From NCBI RefSeq assembly GCF_018139485.1, contig NZ_JAGSNF010000003.1, forward strand, positions 124,001 through 188,000: a stretch of DNA of 64,000 bases. The letters are read 5' to 3'. This DNA is from Phycicoccus avicenniae. Lineage in GTDB: Bacteria > Actinomycetota > Actinomycetes > Actinomycetales > Dermatophilaceae. The position numbers were made by a program, and so were the translations under genes. Below, piece by piece: positions 46,085 through 56,507 of the stretch (its first letter is position 1; every line of letters starts with the position of its first letter). The notes beneath the pieces are model-generated. The model saw only the letters and a list, made by a program, of their open reading frames with translations, was not told the origin of the DNA and did not search any database.

Positions 46085-46198
46085 CCCGACACCGCAGTGC
46101 AGACGGCGCAGTCCACAGGGTGCTCGACCGTCGCGTCCTCGTCCCCAGACCCGTGGATCACCCTGGTGCCGCCGAGGGGGCACAGTCACGGTGACGAC

Positions 46199-47110
46199 AT
46201 GGACGACACATGGGGCTGGGCCATCGGGGGAGTCTTCACGACGCGGATGGCGCTCGGGCACGGGATCGACCGGGACGTCCTCACCGCAGGGTGCCGGCGA
46301 GGCGTCATCAGGTCGCTGGGGCGTGGCCTCTACGGGGTCGGTCCTGCGGCGGCGAGCCCCGAGGCCCGCCATGCCGAGTTGTGCCGCGCGCTGCTCCTGG
46401 AGTACCCGGACGCGGTGCTGGCGGGTCGATCGGCTCTCCTCGCGTCCGGACTCCCGGTCTGGGGGATGCCCCTGTCGACGGCCCTGCTCCGTCGGCCGGT
46501 GGATCGACAGGTGACCCGCAGCGGCGCCCGGATCCGCGCCTTGGATCCGGGTGCCACGGTCATCGACACGCAGACCGGACCGGCGACCTCGCCCGTGCAC
46601 GCGATCGTGCAGGCTGCCCTCGACCATGGTGCCGCCGTCGGAGTGGTGACGGCCGACGCCGCACTGGGCCGCGGAGTCGTCGCCCACGACGCCCTCGTCG
46701 CGGAGACCAGCAGGCGGGCCGGGCACCGACGGGTCCAGCAGGCCGTGGCCATGACGTCCCTCTGCGACGATCGATCCGAGAGCGTCGGCGAGAGCAGGCT
46801 GCGGCTCGTCCTCGTGGCCGCCGGACTGGCGGTGACCCCGCAGGTGCAGGTGCGTGATGCCGGAGGAGCTCTCGTGGGGCGGGTCGACCTGGCCGTCGAC
46901 GGGACGAACGTCCTCGTCGAGTTCGACGGGCTGGTGAAGTACCGCGACGGCGGACCCGAGGCACTCGTGCGCGAGAAGCGGCGTGAGGACCGGCTCCGCG
47001 AGCTGGGGTACGTCGTCGTGAGGATCACGTGGCAGGACCTCCGCCACCCGGACCGTGTCGTCGCTGCCGTCCGGCGGGCCGTCGCGATCTCGCGTCGCCA
47101 CGCAGCGTGA
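46199..47110 (+). CDS. AbiEi-like winged-helix + DUF559 (Vsr-like nuclease fold) protein
   Basis: A 303-residue protein, the only gene in the repeat-bounded unit. Residues about 8-50 ([20 protein letters not shown], then [14 protein letters not shown]) look like the winged-helix N-domain of type IV AbiEi antitoxins. Residues about 195-295 are DUF559, a PD-(D/E)xK/Vsr-like fold: an acidic [13 protein letters not shown], then [22 protein letters not shown] with D and E/D in metal-binding places, and [20 protein letters not shown]. Such proteins are common and often multicopy in actinobacteria, with no established function; no AbiEii toxin partner is present. The ATG at 46199 was chosen as the first in-frame start giving the wHTH; no good ribosome site precedes it. 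Confidence 0.8.
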   Translation: MDDTWGWAIGGVFTTRMALGHGIDRDVLTAGCRRGVIRSLGRGLYGVGPAAASPEARHAELCRALLLEYPDAVLAGRSALLASGLPVWGMPLSTALLRRPVDRQVTRSGARIRALDPGATVIDTQTGPATSPVHAIVQAALDHGAAVGVVTADAALGRGVVAHDALVAETSRRAGHRRVQQAVAMTSLCDDRSESVGESRLRLVLVAAGLAVTPQVQVRDAGGALVGRVDLAVDGTNVLVEFDGLVKYRDGGPEALVREKRREDRLRELGYVVVRITWQDLRHPDRVVAAVRRAVAISRRHAA

Positions 47111-47120
47111 ACCCCGCTCC

Positions 47121-47204
47121 CGACGCAAGGGAACATCCCCCGAGACATGACAACCGATCTCTTGCTTCACCGGACATTTCGGGGTCACCCCGAAATGTGG
47201 AGGC
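47121..47204 (-). repeat. right inverted-repeat arm of the cassette
   Basis: The arm begins 10 bases after the cassette gene stop and ends 42 bases before the uvrC -10 box. It carries the palindrome at 47174-47198 and the fold-back pair GACGCAAG (47122-47129) / CTTGCTTC (47161-47168). Several differences from the left arm fall so that local pairing is kept, for example A-T replaced by T-A in the inner stem. Confidence 0.85.
47174..47198. repeat. 25-base perfect palindrome, right copy
   Basis: Identical to the palindrome at 46007-46031, including its central base. No third copy was seen in the window. Confidence 0.9.
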
Positions 47205-47246
47205 GGGAGGGAGGGGTGGGGCGGGCCGGGTGTCGGCAGGGCGGAT

Positions 47247-47252
47247 TAGGGT
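47247..47252 (+). promoter_or_regulatory. -10 element for leaderless uvrC
   Basis: TAGGGT ends 7 bases before the GTG at 47260, just outside the cassette's right repeat. Confidence 0.55.
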
Positions 47253-47259
47253 CGGGGGC

Positions 47260-49215
47260 GTGGCCGACCCGTCGACGTACCGTCCCCGACCGGGGGAGAT
47301 CCCGACCGACCCGGGCGTCTACCGGTTCCGGGACGCCGAGGGTCGGGTCATCTACGTCGGCAAGGCCAAGAGCCTGCGGTCCCGCCTGTCGTCGTACTTC
47401 CAGGACGTCGCGAACCTGCACCACCGCACCGCGACGATGGTCCGCACCGGCGCGAGCGTCGAGTGGACGGTCGTCTCGACCGAGGTCGAGGCCCTGCAGC
47501 TCGAGTACGCGTGGATCAAGGAGTTCGACCCGCGGTTCAACGTCAAGTACCGGGACGACAAGTCCTACCCCTACCTCGCCGTGACGATGGGGGAGGAGTT
47601 CCCCCGGGCGATGGTGATGCGCGGCGCCAAGCGCAAGGGCACCCGGTACTTCGGCCCCTACGCCCACGCCTGGGCGATCCGCGAGACCCTCGACCTCGCG
47701 ATGCGCGTGTTCCCGATGCGCACCTGCTCGGCCGGTGTCTTCAAGCGGGCGCACCAGGTCGGCCGCCCCTGCCTCCTCGGGTACATCGACAAGTGCAGCG
47801 CCCCGTGCGTGGGGAAGGTCGACGCCCAGCACCACCGCGACATCGCCGAGGACTTCTGCGACTTCATGGCCGGCAACTCCGGCAGGTTCCTCTCCCGGAT
47901 GACCCGCGAGATGAAGCAGGCCTCGGCCGAGCTCGAGTTCGAGCGGGCCGCCCGTATCCGCGACGACATCGGCGCCCTCGAGCGGGTCCTCGAGAAGTCG
48001 GCCGTCGTCCTGCCGGACGCCACCGACGCCGACGTCTTCGGCCTCTCCGAGGACGAGCTCGAGGTCGCCGTCCAGCTCTTCCACGTCCGCGGCGGGCGCG
48101 TCCGCGGCCAGCGCGGCTGGGTCGCCGAACGCGACGCCGAGTCGACGCCCGAGGTCGTCGAGCACCTGCTCCAGCAGGTCTACGGCGACGAGTCCGGCGA
48201 GGCCGTTCCCCGCGAGGTGCTCGTCCCGGTGCTGCCCGAGGACGCCGACGCCGTCGGCCGCTGGCTCTCCGGGCTGCGCGGCAGCCGGGTCGACCTGCGC
48301 GTCCCGCAGCGCGGGGACAAGCGCACCCTCATGGAGACCGTCGGCCGCAACGCCACCCAGAGCCTCGCCCGGCACAAGGTGACCCGGGCCGGGGACCTCA
48401 CGACCCGCAGCCAGGCCCTCCAGCAGCTGCAGGAGGCCCTCGACCTCGACGACGCCCCGCTGCGGATCGAGTGCTACGACATCTCGCACGTCCAGGGCAC
48501 CCAGGTCGTCGGGTCGATGGTCGTCTTCGAGGACGGCCTGCCGCGCAAGTCCGAGTACCGTCGCTTCGTCGTCCGCGGCGACGAGACCGGCGCCACCGAC
48601 GACACCGCCGCGATGCACGAGGTCCTCACCCGCCGCTTCGTCCGCGGGCGCAAGGAGGTCGAGGAGGCCGAGACCGCCGCGGCCGAGGGCCGTGACCGCC
48701 CGGCCCGCTTCGCCTACACCCCGAACCTCGTCGTCGTCGACGGCGGGCTGCCGCAGGTCAACGCGGCCGCCCGGGCCCTCGAGGACGTCGGGGTCGTCGA
48801 CGTCATGGTCGTCGGCCTCGCCAAGCGCCTCGAGGAGGTCTGGGTCCCCGGCGAGGACCACCCGGTGATCCTCCCGCGCTCCAGCGAGGGGCTCTACCTG
48901 CTCCAGCGGCTGCGGGACGAGGCGCACCGCTTCGCCATCGCCTTCCACCGGCAGCGCCGGTCCAAGGCGATGACGTCGAGCGCCCTCGACGCCGTCCCGG
49001 GGCTGGGCGAGAAGCGGCGCAAGGCGCTGCTCGCCCGGTTCGGCTCGGTGAAGCGGATCCGGGCCGCGACCGTCGAGGAGCTCGCCGACGTCCCGGGCAT
49101 CGGGCCTGCGCTCGCGGGGGTCGTTGCGGCAGAGTTGGGGACGACGCAGGACGAGACGCCGGCGGTCGACCCCACGACCGGCGAGGTCATCGACGACGGA
49201 GGCTCCCAGACGTGA
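47260..49215 (+). CDS. uvrC: UvrABC excision nuclease subunit C
   Basis: A 651-residue dual-incision endonuclease. The N-terminal GIY-YIG domain ([20 protein letters not shown], about 18-37) makes the 3' cut; [10 protein letters not shown] near 185 is a conserved iron-sulfur-type cysteine region; the UVR motif [18 protein letters not shown] binds UvrB; the RNase H-like domain ([20 protein letters not shown], about 406) makes the 5' cut; and tandem helix-hairpin-helix motifs ([32 protein letters not shown]) end the protein. The GTG at 47260 follows a leaderless -10 box. Its stop overlaps the rapZ GTG. Confidence 0.97.
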   Translation: MADPSTYRPRPGEIPTDPGVYRFRDAEGRVIYVGKAKSLRSRLSSYFQDVANLHHRTATMVRTGASVEWTVVSTEVEALQLEYAWIKEFDPRFNVKYRDDKSYPYLAVTMGEEFPRAMVMRGAKRKGTRYFGPYAHAWAIRETLDLAMRVFPMRTCSAGVFKRAHQVGRPCLLGYIDKCSAPCVGKVDAQHHRDIAEDFCDFMAGNSGRFLSRMTREMKQASAELEFERAARIRDDIGALERVLEKSAVVLPDATDADVFGLSEDELEVAVQLFHVRGGRVRGQRGWVAERDAESTPEVVEHLLQQVYGDESGEAVPREVLVPVLPEDADAVGRWLSGLRGSRVDLRVPQRGDKRTLMETVGRNATQSLARHKVTRAGDLTTRSQALQQLQEALDLDDAPLRIECYDISHVQGTQVVGSMVVFEDGLPRKSEYRRFVVRGDETGATDDTAAMHEVLTRRFVRGRKEVEEAETAAAEGRDRPARFAYTPNLVVVDGGLPQVNAAARALEDVGVVDVMVVGLAKRLEEVWVPGEDHPVILPRSSEGLYLLQRLRDEAHRFAIAFHRQRRSKAMTSSALDAVPGLGEKRRKALLARFGSVKRIRAATVEELADVPGIGPALAGVVAAELGTTQDETPAVDPTTGEVIDDGGSQT

Positions 49216-50111
49216 CCCAGGACATCCCGGCACCGCAGACCCAGGAGGCCGACTTCCTCGTCGTGACGGGGATGAGCGGCGCCGGCCGCTCCACCGCGGC
49301 CAACGTGCTGGAGGACCAGGGCTGGTACGTCGTCGACAACCTGCCCCCCGAGCTCATCCCCTCGCTCGCCGACCTCGCGGCCCGGCAGCGCGACGAGCGA
49401 GGCACCGAGGTGCGCATCGCCGCCGTCGTCGACGTCAGGGCCCGGCTGTTCACCGGTGAGCTGCGGGACGGGCTGCGGATGCTCCGCGAGATGGGGTGGC
49501 GCCCGCAGCTGATGTTCCTCGACGCGACCGACGAGGCGCTCGTGCGCCGCTTCGAGTCCGTCCGGCGCCCGCACCCGCTCCAGGGCGACGGCCGGCTCCT
49601 CGACGGCATCCAGGCCGAGCGCCGCACCCTCGGCGACCTGCGTGCGGAGGCCACCGTCGTCATCGACACCTCCGGGCTCAACGTCCACCAGCTCGGCCGC
49701 AAGCTCACCCCGATCGTCGGGACGAGCAGCGGACCGAGCCTGCGGCTGGCCGTGATGTCCTTCGGCTTCAAGTACGGGGTCCCCCTCGACGCCGACTTCG
49801 TCTTCGACATGCGTTTCCTCCCCAACCCGTTCTGGGTCCCCGAGCTCCGCTCGCTCACCGGGGTCGACGCCCCCGTCGCCGACTACGTGATGTCCCAGGA
49901 GGGCGCCGGCAGCTTCGTCGACCGGGTCGTCGGGGTCATGGAGCCGGTGACCGGCGGCTACCGCCGCGAGGGACGCCGGTACGCGACCCTCGCCGTCGGC
50001 TGCACCGGCGGCAAGCACCGGTCCGTCGCGGTCGCCGAGGCTCTCTCCCGGCGGCTGCGGGGCGACGACGTCGAGACCTTCGTGGTCCACCGCGACCTGG
50101 GGCGCGAGTGA
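49212..50111 (+). CDS. rapZ: RNase adapter/nucleotide-binding protein RapZ
   Basis: A 299-residue P-loop protein. Walker [10 protein letters not shown] is near residue 20 and [13 protein letters not shown] follows; the C-terminal half carries [20 protein letters not shown] and [14 protein letters not shown], the conserved RapZ signature that binds an amino-sugar metabolite in E. coli. In E. coli RapZ guides RNase E to a small RNA; in actinobacteria the target is unknown. It lies in the conserved uvrC-rapZ-yvcK-whiA string, with 4-base overlaps at both ends. Confidence 0.96.
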   Translation: MTQDIPAPQTQEADFLVVTGMSGAGRSTAANVLEDQGWYVVDNLPPELIPSLADLAARQRDERGTEVRIAAVVDVRARLFTGELRDGLRMLREMGWRPQLMFLDATDEALVRRFESVRRPHPLQGDGRLLDGIQAERRTLGDLRAEATVVIDTSGLNVHQLGRKLTPIVGTSSGPSLRLAVMSFGFKYGVPLDADFVFDMRFLPNPFWVPELRSLTGVDAPVADYVMSQEGAGSFVDRVVGVMEPVTGGYRREGRRYATLAVGCTGGKHRSVAVAEALSRRLRGDDVETFVVHRDLGRE

Positions 50112-51064
50112 GCGGCCCCGCCGTCACCGCCCTCGGCGGTGGCCACGGGCTCGCGGCCACCCTCACGGCGCTGCGCTTCGTCACCGACGACATCACGGCG
50201 GTCGTCACGGTCGCCGACGACGGGGGGTCCAGCGGGCGGCTGCGCGACGAGTTCGGCGTGCTCCCGCCCGGCGACCTGCGGATGGCCCTCGCGGCGCTGT
50301 GCGACGACAGCGAGTGGGGCCACACCTGGCGCGACGTCCTGCAGCACCGCTTCGCGGGGGACGGCCCGCTCGGCGGGCACGCCCTCGGCAACCTGCTCAT
50401 CATGGCCCTCTGGGAGCTGCACGACGACCCGGTCGCGGGTCTCGACCTCGTCGGCCGGCTGCTCCAGGCGCAGGGACGGGTCCTGCCCGCGGCGGCGGTC
50501 CCGCTCGTCATCGAGGCCGACGTCAGCGGGCTCGACCCGCAGGACCCCGCCGCCCGCCGCTGCGTCGAGGGGCAGGCCCAGGTCGCGCGCACCCCGGGGA
50601 CCGTCGAGGAGGTGCGTCTCGTCCCGAGCGACCCGCCGGCCTACCCCGAGTCCGTCGCCTCGATCCGCTCCGCCGACTGGGTCGTCCTCGGTCCCGGGTC
50701 GTGGTTCACCTCGGTCCTGACCCACCTGCTCGTCCCCGAGCTGCGCGAGGCCCTCGAGGTCACCCGCGCGCGACGGCTCGTCGTGCTCAACCTCGACCCG
50801 GGGTCGGGGGAGACGGCGGGGTACACGGCCGACCGCCACCTCGAGGTCCTGGCCGCCATGGCGCCGGGGCTGCGGCTCGACGCGGTCCTCGCCGACCCCG
50901 GGGTCGTCGACGACGAGGTGGCCCTGACCGACCGGGCGTCGGCGCTCGGCGCGGACCTCCACGTCCTGCCCGTCGCGCAGCGCCGCAGTGCCGGCGAGCA
51001 CGACCCCCTGAGGTACGCCGCGGCCCTCCGGGACATCCTGTACAGCCCGCGGCCGGTCCGCTGA
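50108..51064 (+). CDS. yvcK: gluconeogenesis factor YvcK/CofD-like protein
   Basis: A 318-residue member of the YvcK (CuvA) family. [16 protein letters not shown] near the N-terminus and [20 protein letters not shown] then [10 protein letters not shown] form the UDP-sugar-binding signature; [15 protein letters not shown] and [16 protein letters not shown] are also intact. In Bacillus and mycobacteria the protein binds UDP-GlcNAc and is needed for cell-wall synthesis on gluconeogenic carbon. The GTG overlaps the rapZ stop. The related fold CofD makes coenzyme F420, but the neighbours here fix the YvcK assignment. Confidence 0.95.
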   Translation: MSGPAVTALGGGHGLAATLTALRFVTDDITAVVTVADDGGSSGRLRDEFGVLPPGDLRMALAALCDDSEWGHTWRDVLQHRFAGDGPLGGHALGNLLIMALWELHDDPVAGLDLVGRLLQAQGRVLPAAAVPLVIEADVSGLDPQDPAARRCVEGQAQVARTPGTVEEVRLVPSDPPAYPESVASIRSADWVVLGPGSWFTSVLTHLLVPELREALEVTRARRLVVLNLDPGSGETAGYTADRHLEVLAAMAPGLRLDAVLADPGVVDDEVALTDRASALGADLHVLPVAQRRSAGEHDPLRYAAALRDILYSPRPVR

Positions 51065-51084
51065 CGGCGTGGCAGGATGACCGC

Positions 51085-52065
51085 ATGGCGATGACGGCGA
51101 AGGTGAAGGACGAGCTCAGCCGACACGCCGTGACCAAGCCCTGCTGCCGCAAGGCCGAGGTCGCGGCGATGCTGCGCTTCGCCGGCGGCCTCCACATCAT
51201 CGGCGGCCAGATCGTCGTCGAGGCCGAGCTCGACACCGCGTCGGCCGCCCGACGGCTCCGTCGCGAGCTGTCGGAGGTCTACGGCCACTCCCCGGAGGTG
51301 CTCGTCCTCGCCGCGGGTGGGCTGCGCAAGGGCAGCCGCTACGTCGTGCGCGTCGTCGGTGACGGCGAGGCGCTCGCCCGGCAGACGGGGCTCATCGACA
51401 GCCGAGGCCGCCCGGTCCGGGGCCTGCCACCGAAGGTCGTCAGCGGCTCGGTCTGCGACGCCGAGGCCGCCTGGCGCGGGGCGTTCCTCGCCCACGGCTC
51501 GCTCACCGAGCCGGGGCGCTCCTCGGCCCTGGAGGTGACGTGCCCGGGTCCCGAGGCAGCGCTGGCCCTCGTCGGCGCAGCCCGACGGCTCGGCATCCAG
51601 TCCAAGGCGCGCGAGGTCCGCGGCATCGACCGGGTCGTCATCCGCGACGGCGACGCGATCGGGGCGATGCTCACCCGCCTCGGCGCCCACGACGCCGTCC
51701 TCGCGTGGGAGGAGCGCCGCATCCGCCGCGAGGTACGTGCCACCGCGAACCGGCTCGCGAACTTCGACGACGCGAACCTGCGTCGTTCGGCGCGGGCCGC
51801 CGTCGCCGCCGGCGCCCGGGTCGAGCGTGCGCTCGAGATCCTCGGCGAGGAGATCCCCGACCACCTGCGCGAGGCCGGCCACCTGAGGCTGGAGCACAAG
51901 CAGGCCTCCCTCGAGGAGCTGGGCCAGCTCGCCGACCCCCCGATGACCAAGGACGCGGTGGCCGGCCGGATCCGCCGGCTCCTCGCGATGGCCGACAAGA
52001 AGGCCCAGGACGAGGGCGTCCCGGACACCGAGGCCGTCCTCACCCCCGACATGCTCGAGGGCTGA
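51085..52065 (+). CDS. whiA: sporulation/cell-division transcription regulator WhiA
   Basis: A 326-residue DNA-binding protein with an N-terminal LAGLIDADG-homing-endonuclease-like fold that has lost nuclease residues ([20 protein letters not shown], then [15 protein letters not shown]) and a C-terminal helix-turn-helix ([21 protein letters not shown], about 275-296). In Streptomyces WhiA works with WhiB to switch on division genes; in non-sporulating actinobacteria it is retained for division control. The start [13 protein letters not shown] is typical. A variant -10 box CAGGAT (51073-51078) ends 6 bases before the ATG, so it may have its own leaderless promoter besides read-through from yvcK. 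Confidence 0.96.
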   Translation: MAMTAKVKDELSRHAVTKPCCRKAEVAAMLRFAGGLHIIGGQIVVEAELDTASAARRLRRELSEVYGHSPEVLVLAAGGLRKGSRYVVRVVGDGEALARQTGLIDSRGRPVRGLPPKVVSGSVCDAEAAWRGAFLAHGSLTEPGRSSALEVTCPGPEAALALVGAARRLGIQSKAREVRGIDRVVIRDGDAIGAMLTRLGAHDAVLAWEERRIRREVRATANRLANFDDANLRRSARAAVAAGARVERALEILGEEIPDHLREAGHLRLEHKQASLEELGQLADPPMTKDAVAGRIRRLLAMADKKAQDEGVPDTEAVLTPDMLEG

Positions 52066-52154
52066 CCCAGACTCCTCCGCCCCGCCCGCCGACGACGCCG
52101 GGTCACCCGCCTGACCGAACTCCGGACGCCTCGTCCGACCCTCGGGACGGGGTC

Positions 52155-52160
52155 TAGGGT
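52155..52160 (+). promoter_or_regulatory. -10 element of the gap-pgk-tpiA operon
   Basis: TAGGGT lies 64 bases before the gap GTG, giving a leader of about 58 bases that contains a 9-bp hairpin. Confidence 0.5.
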
Positions 52161-52164
52161 GTGA

Positions 52165-53226
<1,062 letters not shown>

Positions 53227-53246
53227 GCGCCGGGGACCGACAGCAG

Positions 53247-54452
53247 ATGACCGACTTCGCCTCGCTGGGCGACGTGCGCGGCAAGCGCGTCCTCGTCCGG
53301 TCAGACCTCAACGTGCCGCTCGACGGCACGACGATCACCGACGACGGTCGCGTCCGTGCGTCGGTCCCGACCATCTCGGCGCTGGCCGAGGCGGGCGCAC
53401 GCGTCGTCGTGTGCGCCCACCTCGGCCGGCCCAAGGGCGAGCCGGAGGAGAAGTACTCCCTCCGGCCCGTCGTCGGGCGGCTCTCCGAGCTGCTCGGCCG
53501 GCCGGTGACCTTCGCCGAGGACACCGTCGGCCCGTCCGCGCAGGCGGCGGTCGACGGGATGTCCGACGGGGACGTGGTCCTCCTCGAGAACCTCCGGTTC
53601 AACGCGGGCGAGACCGCGAAGGCCGACGAGGACCGGGCCGCGTTCGCGGACGCCCTCGCCGGGCTCGCGGACGCCTACGTGTCCGACGGCTTCGGCGTCG
53701 TGCACCGCAAGCAGGCGTCGGTCTACGACGTCGCGACCCGCCTGCCGTCCGCGATGGGCGGCCTCGTCCGGGACGAGGTCGAGGTGCTCCGCCGGCTCAC
53801 CGAGAGCCCCGAGCGGCCGTACGCCGTCGTCCTCGGCGGCGCGAAGGTCGCCGACAAGCTCGCCGTCATCGACAACCTCATGGGCACCGCCGACCGGCTG
53901 CTCGTCGGCGGCGGGATGGTGTTCACCTTCCTCGCCGCCCAGGGTCACGAGATCGGCACGAGCCTCTTCGACGCCGACAGCGTGGAGGCGTGCAAGGGCT
54001 ACCTCGAGCGCGCCGAGCGCGAGGGTGTCGAGATCGTCCTCCCGGTCGACGTCGTCGTCGGCAAGGAGTTCTCCGCCGACACCGAGACCGACACCGTCGC
54101 CGCCGACGCCATGCCGGCCGACGCGATGGGTCTCGACATCGGCCCGGAGTCCGCGCGGCTCTACGCCGACCGGCTCGCCGACGCCCGGACGGTCTTCTGG
54201 AACGGGCCGATGGGTGCCTTCGAGATGGCGCCGTTCGCCGCCGGCACGCAGGGGGTCGCCCAGGCGCTCGTCGACGCGACCGCCGGTGGTGCGCTCACCG
54301 TCGTCGGTGGCGGTGACTCCGCCGCGGCGGTGCGACAGCTCGGTTTCGACGACGGGCAGTTCGGCCACATCTCGACCGGTGGTGGCGCCTCCCTCGAGTA
54401 CCTCGAGGGCAAGGAGCTGCCCGGCATCGCGATCCTCACGAAGGAGCACTGA
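53247..54452 (+). CDS. pgk: phosphoglycerate kinase
   Basis: A 401-residue kinase that makes ATP from 1,3-bisphosphoglycerate. The substrate site [17 protein letters not shown] (about 18-34) and AHLGRPKG, the [11 protein letters not shown] segment, the hinge [17 protein letters not shown], and the ATP-binding [11 protein letters not shown] and [10 protein letters not shown] are all intact. It follows gap by 20 bases with a weak ribosome site (GGGGA), so it relies on coupling to gap. Length is normal. Confidence 0.97.
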   Translation: MTDFASLGDVRGKRVLVRSDLNVPLDGTTITDDGRVRASVPTISALAEAGARVVVCAHLGRPKGEPEEKYSLRPVVGRLSELLGRPVTFAEDTVGPSAQAAVDGMSDGDVVLLENLRFNAGETAKADEDRAAFADALAGLADAYVSDGFGVVHRKQASVYDVATRLPSAMGGLVRDEVEVLRRLTESPERPYAVVLGGAKVADKLAVIDNLMGTADRLLVGGGMVFTFLAAQGHEIGTSLFDADSVEACKGYLERAEREGVEIVLPVDVVVGKEFSADTETDTVAADAMPADAMGLDIGPESARLYADRLADARTVFWNGPMGAFEMAPFAAGTQGVAQALVDATAGGALTVVGGGDSAAAVRQLGFDDGQFGHISTGGGASLEYLEGKELPGIAILTKEH

Positions 54453-54453
54453 C

Positions 54454-55251
54454 ATGGCCTCCGGCCGCACCCCGCTCATGGCGGGGAACTGGAAGATGAA
54501 CCTGGACCACCTCCAGGCGACCCACCTCGTGCAGAAGCTCGACTGGACCCTGCGGGACGGCAAGCACGACTTCGGCGCCGTCGAGGTGGCCGTCCTGCCG
54601 CCGTTCACCGACATCCGCAGCGTGCAGACGCTCATCGACGGTGACCGCCTCGAGCTCAAGCACGGCGCGCAGGACATCTCGGTCCACGACACCGGGGCGT
54701 ACACGGGCGAGATCAGCGGGGCCTTCCTCGCCAAGCTCGGGTGCGCCTACGTCGTCGTCGGGCACAGCGAGCGGCGCGAGTACCACGCCGAGGGCGACGA
54801 CGTCGTCGCGGCGAAGGTGCAGGCGGCCTACCGGCACGGGATCACGCCGATCTTCTGCGTCGGGGAGGGCCTGGAGGTCCGGCAGGCCGGCACCCACGTC
54901 GAGCACGTGGTCGCCCAGGTCCGGGCCGGGCTCGAGGGTCTGCCCGTCGAGCAGGCCCGCAGCATCGTCGTCGCCTACGAGCCCGTCTGGGCCATCGGCA
55001 CCGGTGAGGTCGCGACGCCCGAGGACGCGCAGGAGGTCTGCGCCGCCATCCGCACGACGCTCGCCGAGCTGTACTCCGGTGACGTCGCGGACGGCATCCG
55101 CGTCCTCTACGGCGGCTCGGTGAAGTCCGGCAACGTCGCGGCGATCATGGCCCAGGACGACGTCGACGGCGCGCTCGTCGGCGGCGCGTCCATCGACCCC
55201 GCGGAGTTCTCGGCGATCTGCCGGTTCCGCGACCATCTCTCCGCCGGCTGA
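54454..55251 (+). CDS. tpiA: triosephosphate isomerase
   Basis: A 265-residue TIM-barrel enzyme that interconverts dihydroxyacetone phosphate and glyceraldehyde-3-phosphate. GNWKMN (catalytic Lys, residue 13), [13 protein letters not shown] (catalytic His), [18 protein letters not shown] (catalytic Glu) and YGGSVKSGN (phosphate loop) are intact. It starts two bases after the pgk stop; AAGGAG within the pgk end lies 7 bases before the ATG. A strong terminator hairpin follows. Confidence 0.97.
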   Translation: MASGRTPLMAGNWKMNLDHLQATHLVQKLDWTLRDGKHDFGAVEVAVLPPFTDIRSVQTLIDGDRLELKHGAQDISVHDTGAYTGEISGAFLAKLGCAYVVVGHSERREYHAEGDDVVAAKVQAAYRHGITPIFCVGEGLEVRQAGTHVEHVVAQVRAGLEGLPVEQARSIVVAYEPVWAIGTGEVATPEDAQEVCAAIRTTLAELYSGDVADGIRVLYGGSVKSGNVAAIMAQDDVDGALVGGASIDPAEFSAICRFRDHLSAG

Positions 55252-55256
55252 CCGCG

Positions 55257-55288
55257 GCGCACGGGCCGCCGCGCCGCGGCCCGTGCGC
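55257..55288 (+). terminator. terminator hairpin after tpiA
   Basis: GCGCACGGGCCG and CGGCCCGTGCGC form a perfect 12-bp stem over an 8-base loop, 5 bases after the tpiA stop. No U-tract. Confidence 0.85.
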
Positions 55289-55310
55289 AGCGCCCGCTCC
55301 GGGCAGTGGT

Positions 55311-55316
55311 TATCCT
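55311..55316 (+). promoter_or_regulatory. -10 element of secG
   Basis: TATCCT lies 38 bases before the secG GTG, downstream of the tpiA terminator, giving a short leader with the ribosome site GAAGGA (55342-55347). Confidence 0.5.
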
Positions 55317-55354
55317 TGTCCGGTTGTCCCGACCCCCACCCGAAGGATTCCTCC

Positions 55355-55597
55355 GTGGACGCGGTACGAATCGGCCTCCAGGCCCTGCTGGTCCTGGGCG
55401 GTCTCTTCCTGACCCTCGCCATCCTCCTGCACAAGGGCAAGGGCGGCGGGATGTCCGACATGTTCGGTGGCGGCATGACGAGCTCCCTCGGTGGCTCGTC
55501 CATCGCCGAGCGCAACCTCGACCGGATCACGGTCGCCGTCGCGCTCATCTGGTTCACGTGCGTCGTGGGCCTCGGGGTCATCGAGCGCTTCGCCTGA
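55355..55597 (+). CDS. secG: preprotein translocase subunit SecG
   Basis: An 80-residue membrane protein, an accessory subunit of the SecYEG export channel. Two hydrophobic helices (about 4-24 and 52-74) flank the glycine-rich loop LLHKGKGGGMSDMFGGG, the SecG signature. GTG start with GAAGGA 7 bases upstream. The place after tpiA is conserved in actinobacteria. rbpA follows 13 bases later and may share the transcript. Confidence 0.93.
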   Translation: MDAVRIGLQALLVLGGLFLTLAILLHKGKGGGMSDMFGGGMTSSLGGSSIAERNLDRITVAVALIWFTCVVGLGVIERFA

Positions 55598-55610
55598 GAG
55601 GGAGTGGGTC

Positions 55611-55961
55611 ATGGCAGGTGGTAACGCGATCCGCGGCTCGCGCGTCGGCGCGGGCCCGATGGGGGAGGCCGAGCGCGGCGACGCCGCCCCTCGGCGCGTC
55701 GTGTCGTTCTGGTGCGCCAACGGGCACGAGACGCGACCCAGCTTCGCCGAGGAGGCCGGGCTCGTCGTCCCGGAGCAGTGGGACTGCCCCCGGTGCGGGT
55801 TCCCCGCCGGTCAGGACAAGGACGAGCCGCCGGCTCCGCCGAAGGTCGAGCCGTACAAGACGCACCTGGCCTACGTGAAGGAGCGGCGCTCCGACGCGGA
55901 CGGTGCCGCCATCCTCGACGAGGCGCTGAGCACCCTGCGGGACCGCGGCCTCATCCAGTGA
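55611..55961 (+). CDS. rbpA: RNA polymerase-binding protein RbpA
   Basis: A 116-residue transcription factor found only in actinobacteria, which binds RNA polymerase and group 1/2 sigma factors and helps open promoters. The N-terminal tail (MAGGNAIRGSRVGAGPMGE) contacts the polymerase; the core carries WCANGHETRPSF and WDCPRCGFPAG, zinc-type cysteines as in Streptomyces; the basic linker and sigma-binding domain PYKTHLAYVKERRSDADGA end the protein. GGGAG precedes the ATG at 55611. The gene confirms the phylum. Confidence 0.96.
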   Translation: MAGGNAIRGSRVGAGPMGEAERGDAAPRRVVSFWCANGHETRPSFAEEAGLVVPEQWDCPRCGFPAGQDKDEPPAPPKVEPYKTHLAYVKERRSDADGAAILDEALSTLRDRGLIQ

Positions 55962-55963
55962 CG

Positions 55964-56004
55964 GGGTGACCGCGGCGTCACCGGCCCGCCGCGTGCGGTC
56001 ACCC
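55964..56004. terminator. bidirectional terminator between rbpA and the DUF3806-like gene
   Basis: GGGTGACCGC and GCGGTCACCC form a 10-bp outer stem, with further GC pairing inside. It lies in the gap between two convergent genes and could serve both strands. Confidence 0.6.
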
Positions 56005-56033
56005 GAACCGTCCGGGTCACCGTCGCGCGCTCG

Positions 56034-56498
56034 TCAGCGCTGTGCGCTGCGCACGAGGTGACCGACGACGCTGTCCACCCAGTCCCGCTGTCGGGACATC
56101 CAGCGCACCGCGACGAGCGTGCGCACGACGACGGGGACGCCACGGCGCGGCGGCTCCACGGCGAGGTCGGTCCCGTAGGGGTCGGTGCTCACGACCCAGC
56201 GGTACCCGTGCCCGACGAGGTGGTCACCGATCGCCGTCGAGACGACCGTGACGATCTCGGCGGCGGCGTCGTGCGGGGCCGTGTCCAGCGCCCCCTCCCA
56301 CGCCCGGTGGATGCTCGCGAGGTCCCCGGGGTCGATGTCGTGGGCCGGGTAGCGCAGCCGGTAGGCCTCGAGACGCGCCTCCTCGTCGGCGTCGAGCGGG
56401 CGGGTGCGCACCTCCTCGACGGGGTCGACGTCCGCGGTGTCCGGGCTCGCCGGCTCCTCGTCCTCGGCGCGGGAGCGCCAGCGGTCGAGCAGTCCCAT
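56034..56498 (-). CDS. hypothetical protein, DUF3806-like
   Basis: A 154-residue acidic, soluble protein. Residues about 55-145 (IHRAWEGALDTAPHDAAAEI, then GDHLVGHGYRWVVSTDPYGT and DWVDSVVGHL) resemble DUF3806, a small alpha/beta domain of unknown function. There is no signal peptide or membrane segment. It lies 9 bases after the pgl stop and ends the tkt-tal-pgi-zwf-opcA-pgl operon, so it is likely co-transcribed; a link with the pentose-phosphate pathway is only by position. Confidence 0.65.
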   Translation of the reverse strand: MGLLDRWRSRAEDEEPASPDTADVDPVEEVRTRPLDADEEARLEAYRLRYPAHDIDPGDLASIHRAWEGALDTAPHDAAAEIVTVVSTAIGDHLVGHGYRWVVSTDPYGTDLAVEPPRRGVPVVVRTLVAVRWMSRQRDWVDSVVGHLVRSAQR

Positions 56499-56507
56499 GT
56501 CTCCTCC

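Larger units (their letters stand above)
46001..47204. mobile_element. putative inverted-repeat-bounded cassette carrying one AbiEi/DUF559 gene
   Basis: A 1204-base unit lies exactly between the Rieske stop and the uvrC promoter. Its ends are ungapped inverted repeats of about 84 bases (46001-46084 against 47121-47204 in reverse), with about 71 matches. The outer part of each is an identical 25-base perfect palindrome. It encloses a single gene, which uses codons rare in its neighbours (ACA, GGA, GCA, CGA, AGG, TTG, CAT). No transposase is present and no target duplication is evident, so mobility is inferred. Alternatives are a non-mobile pair of protein-binding or termination sites. Confidence 0.5.
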
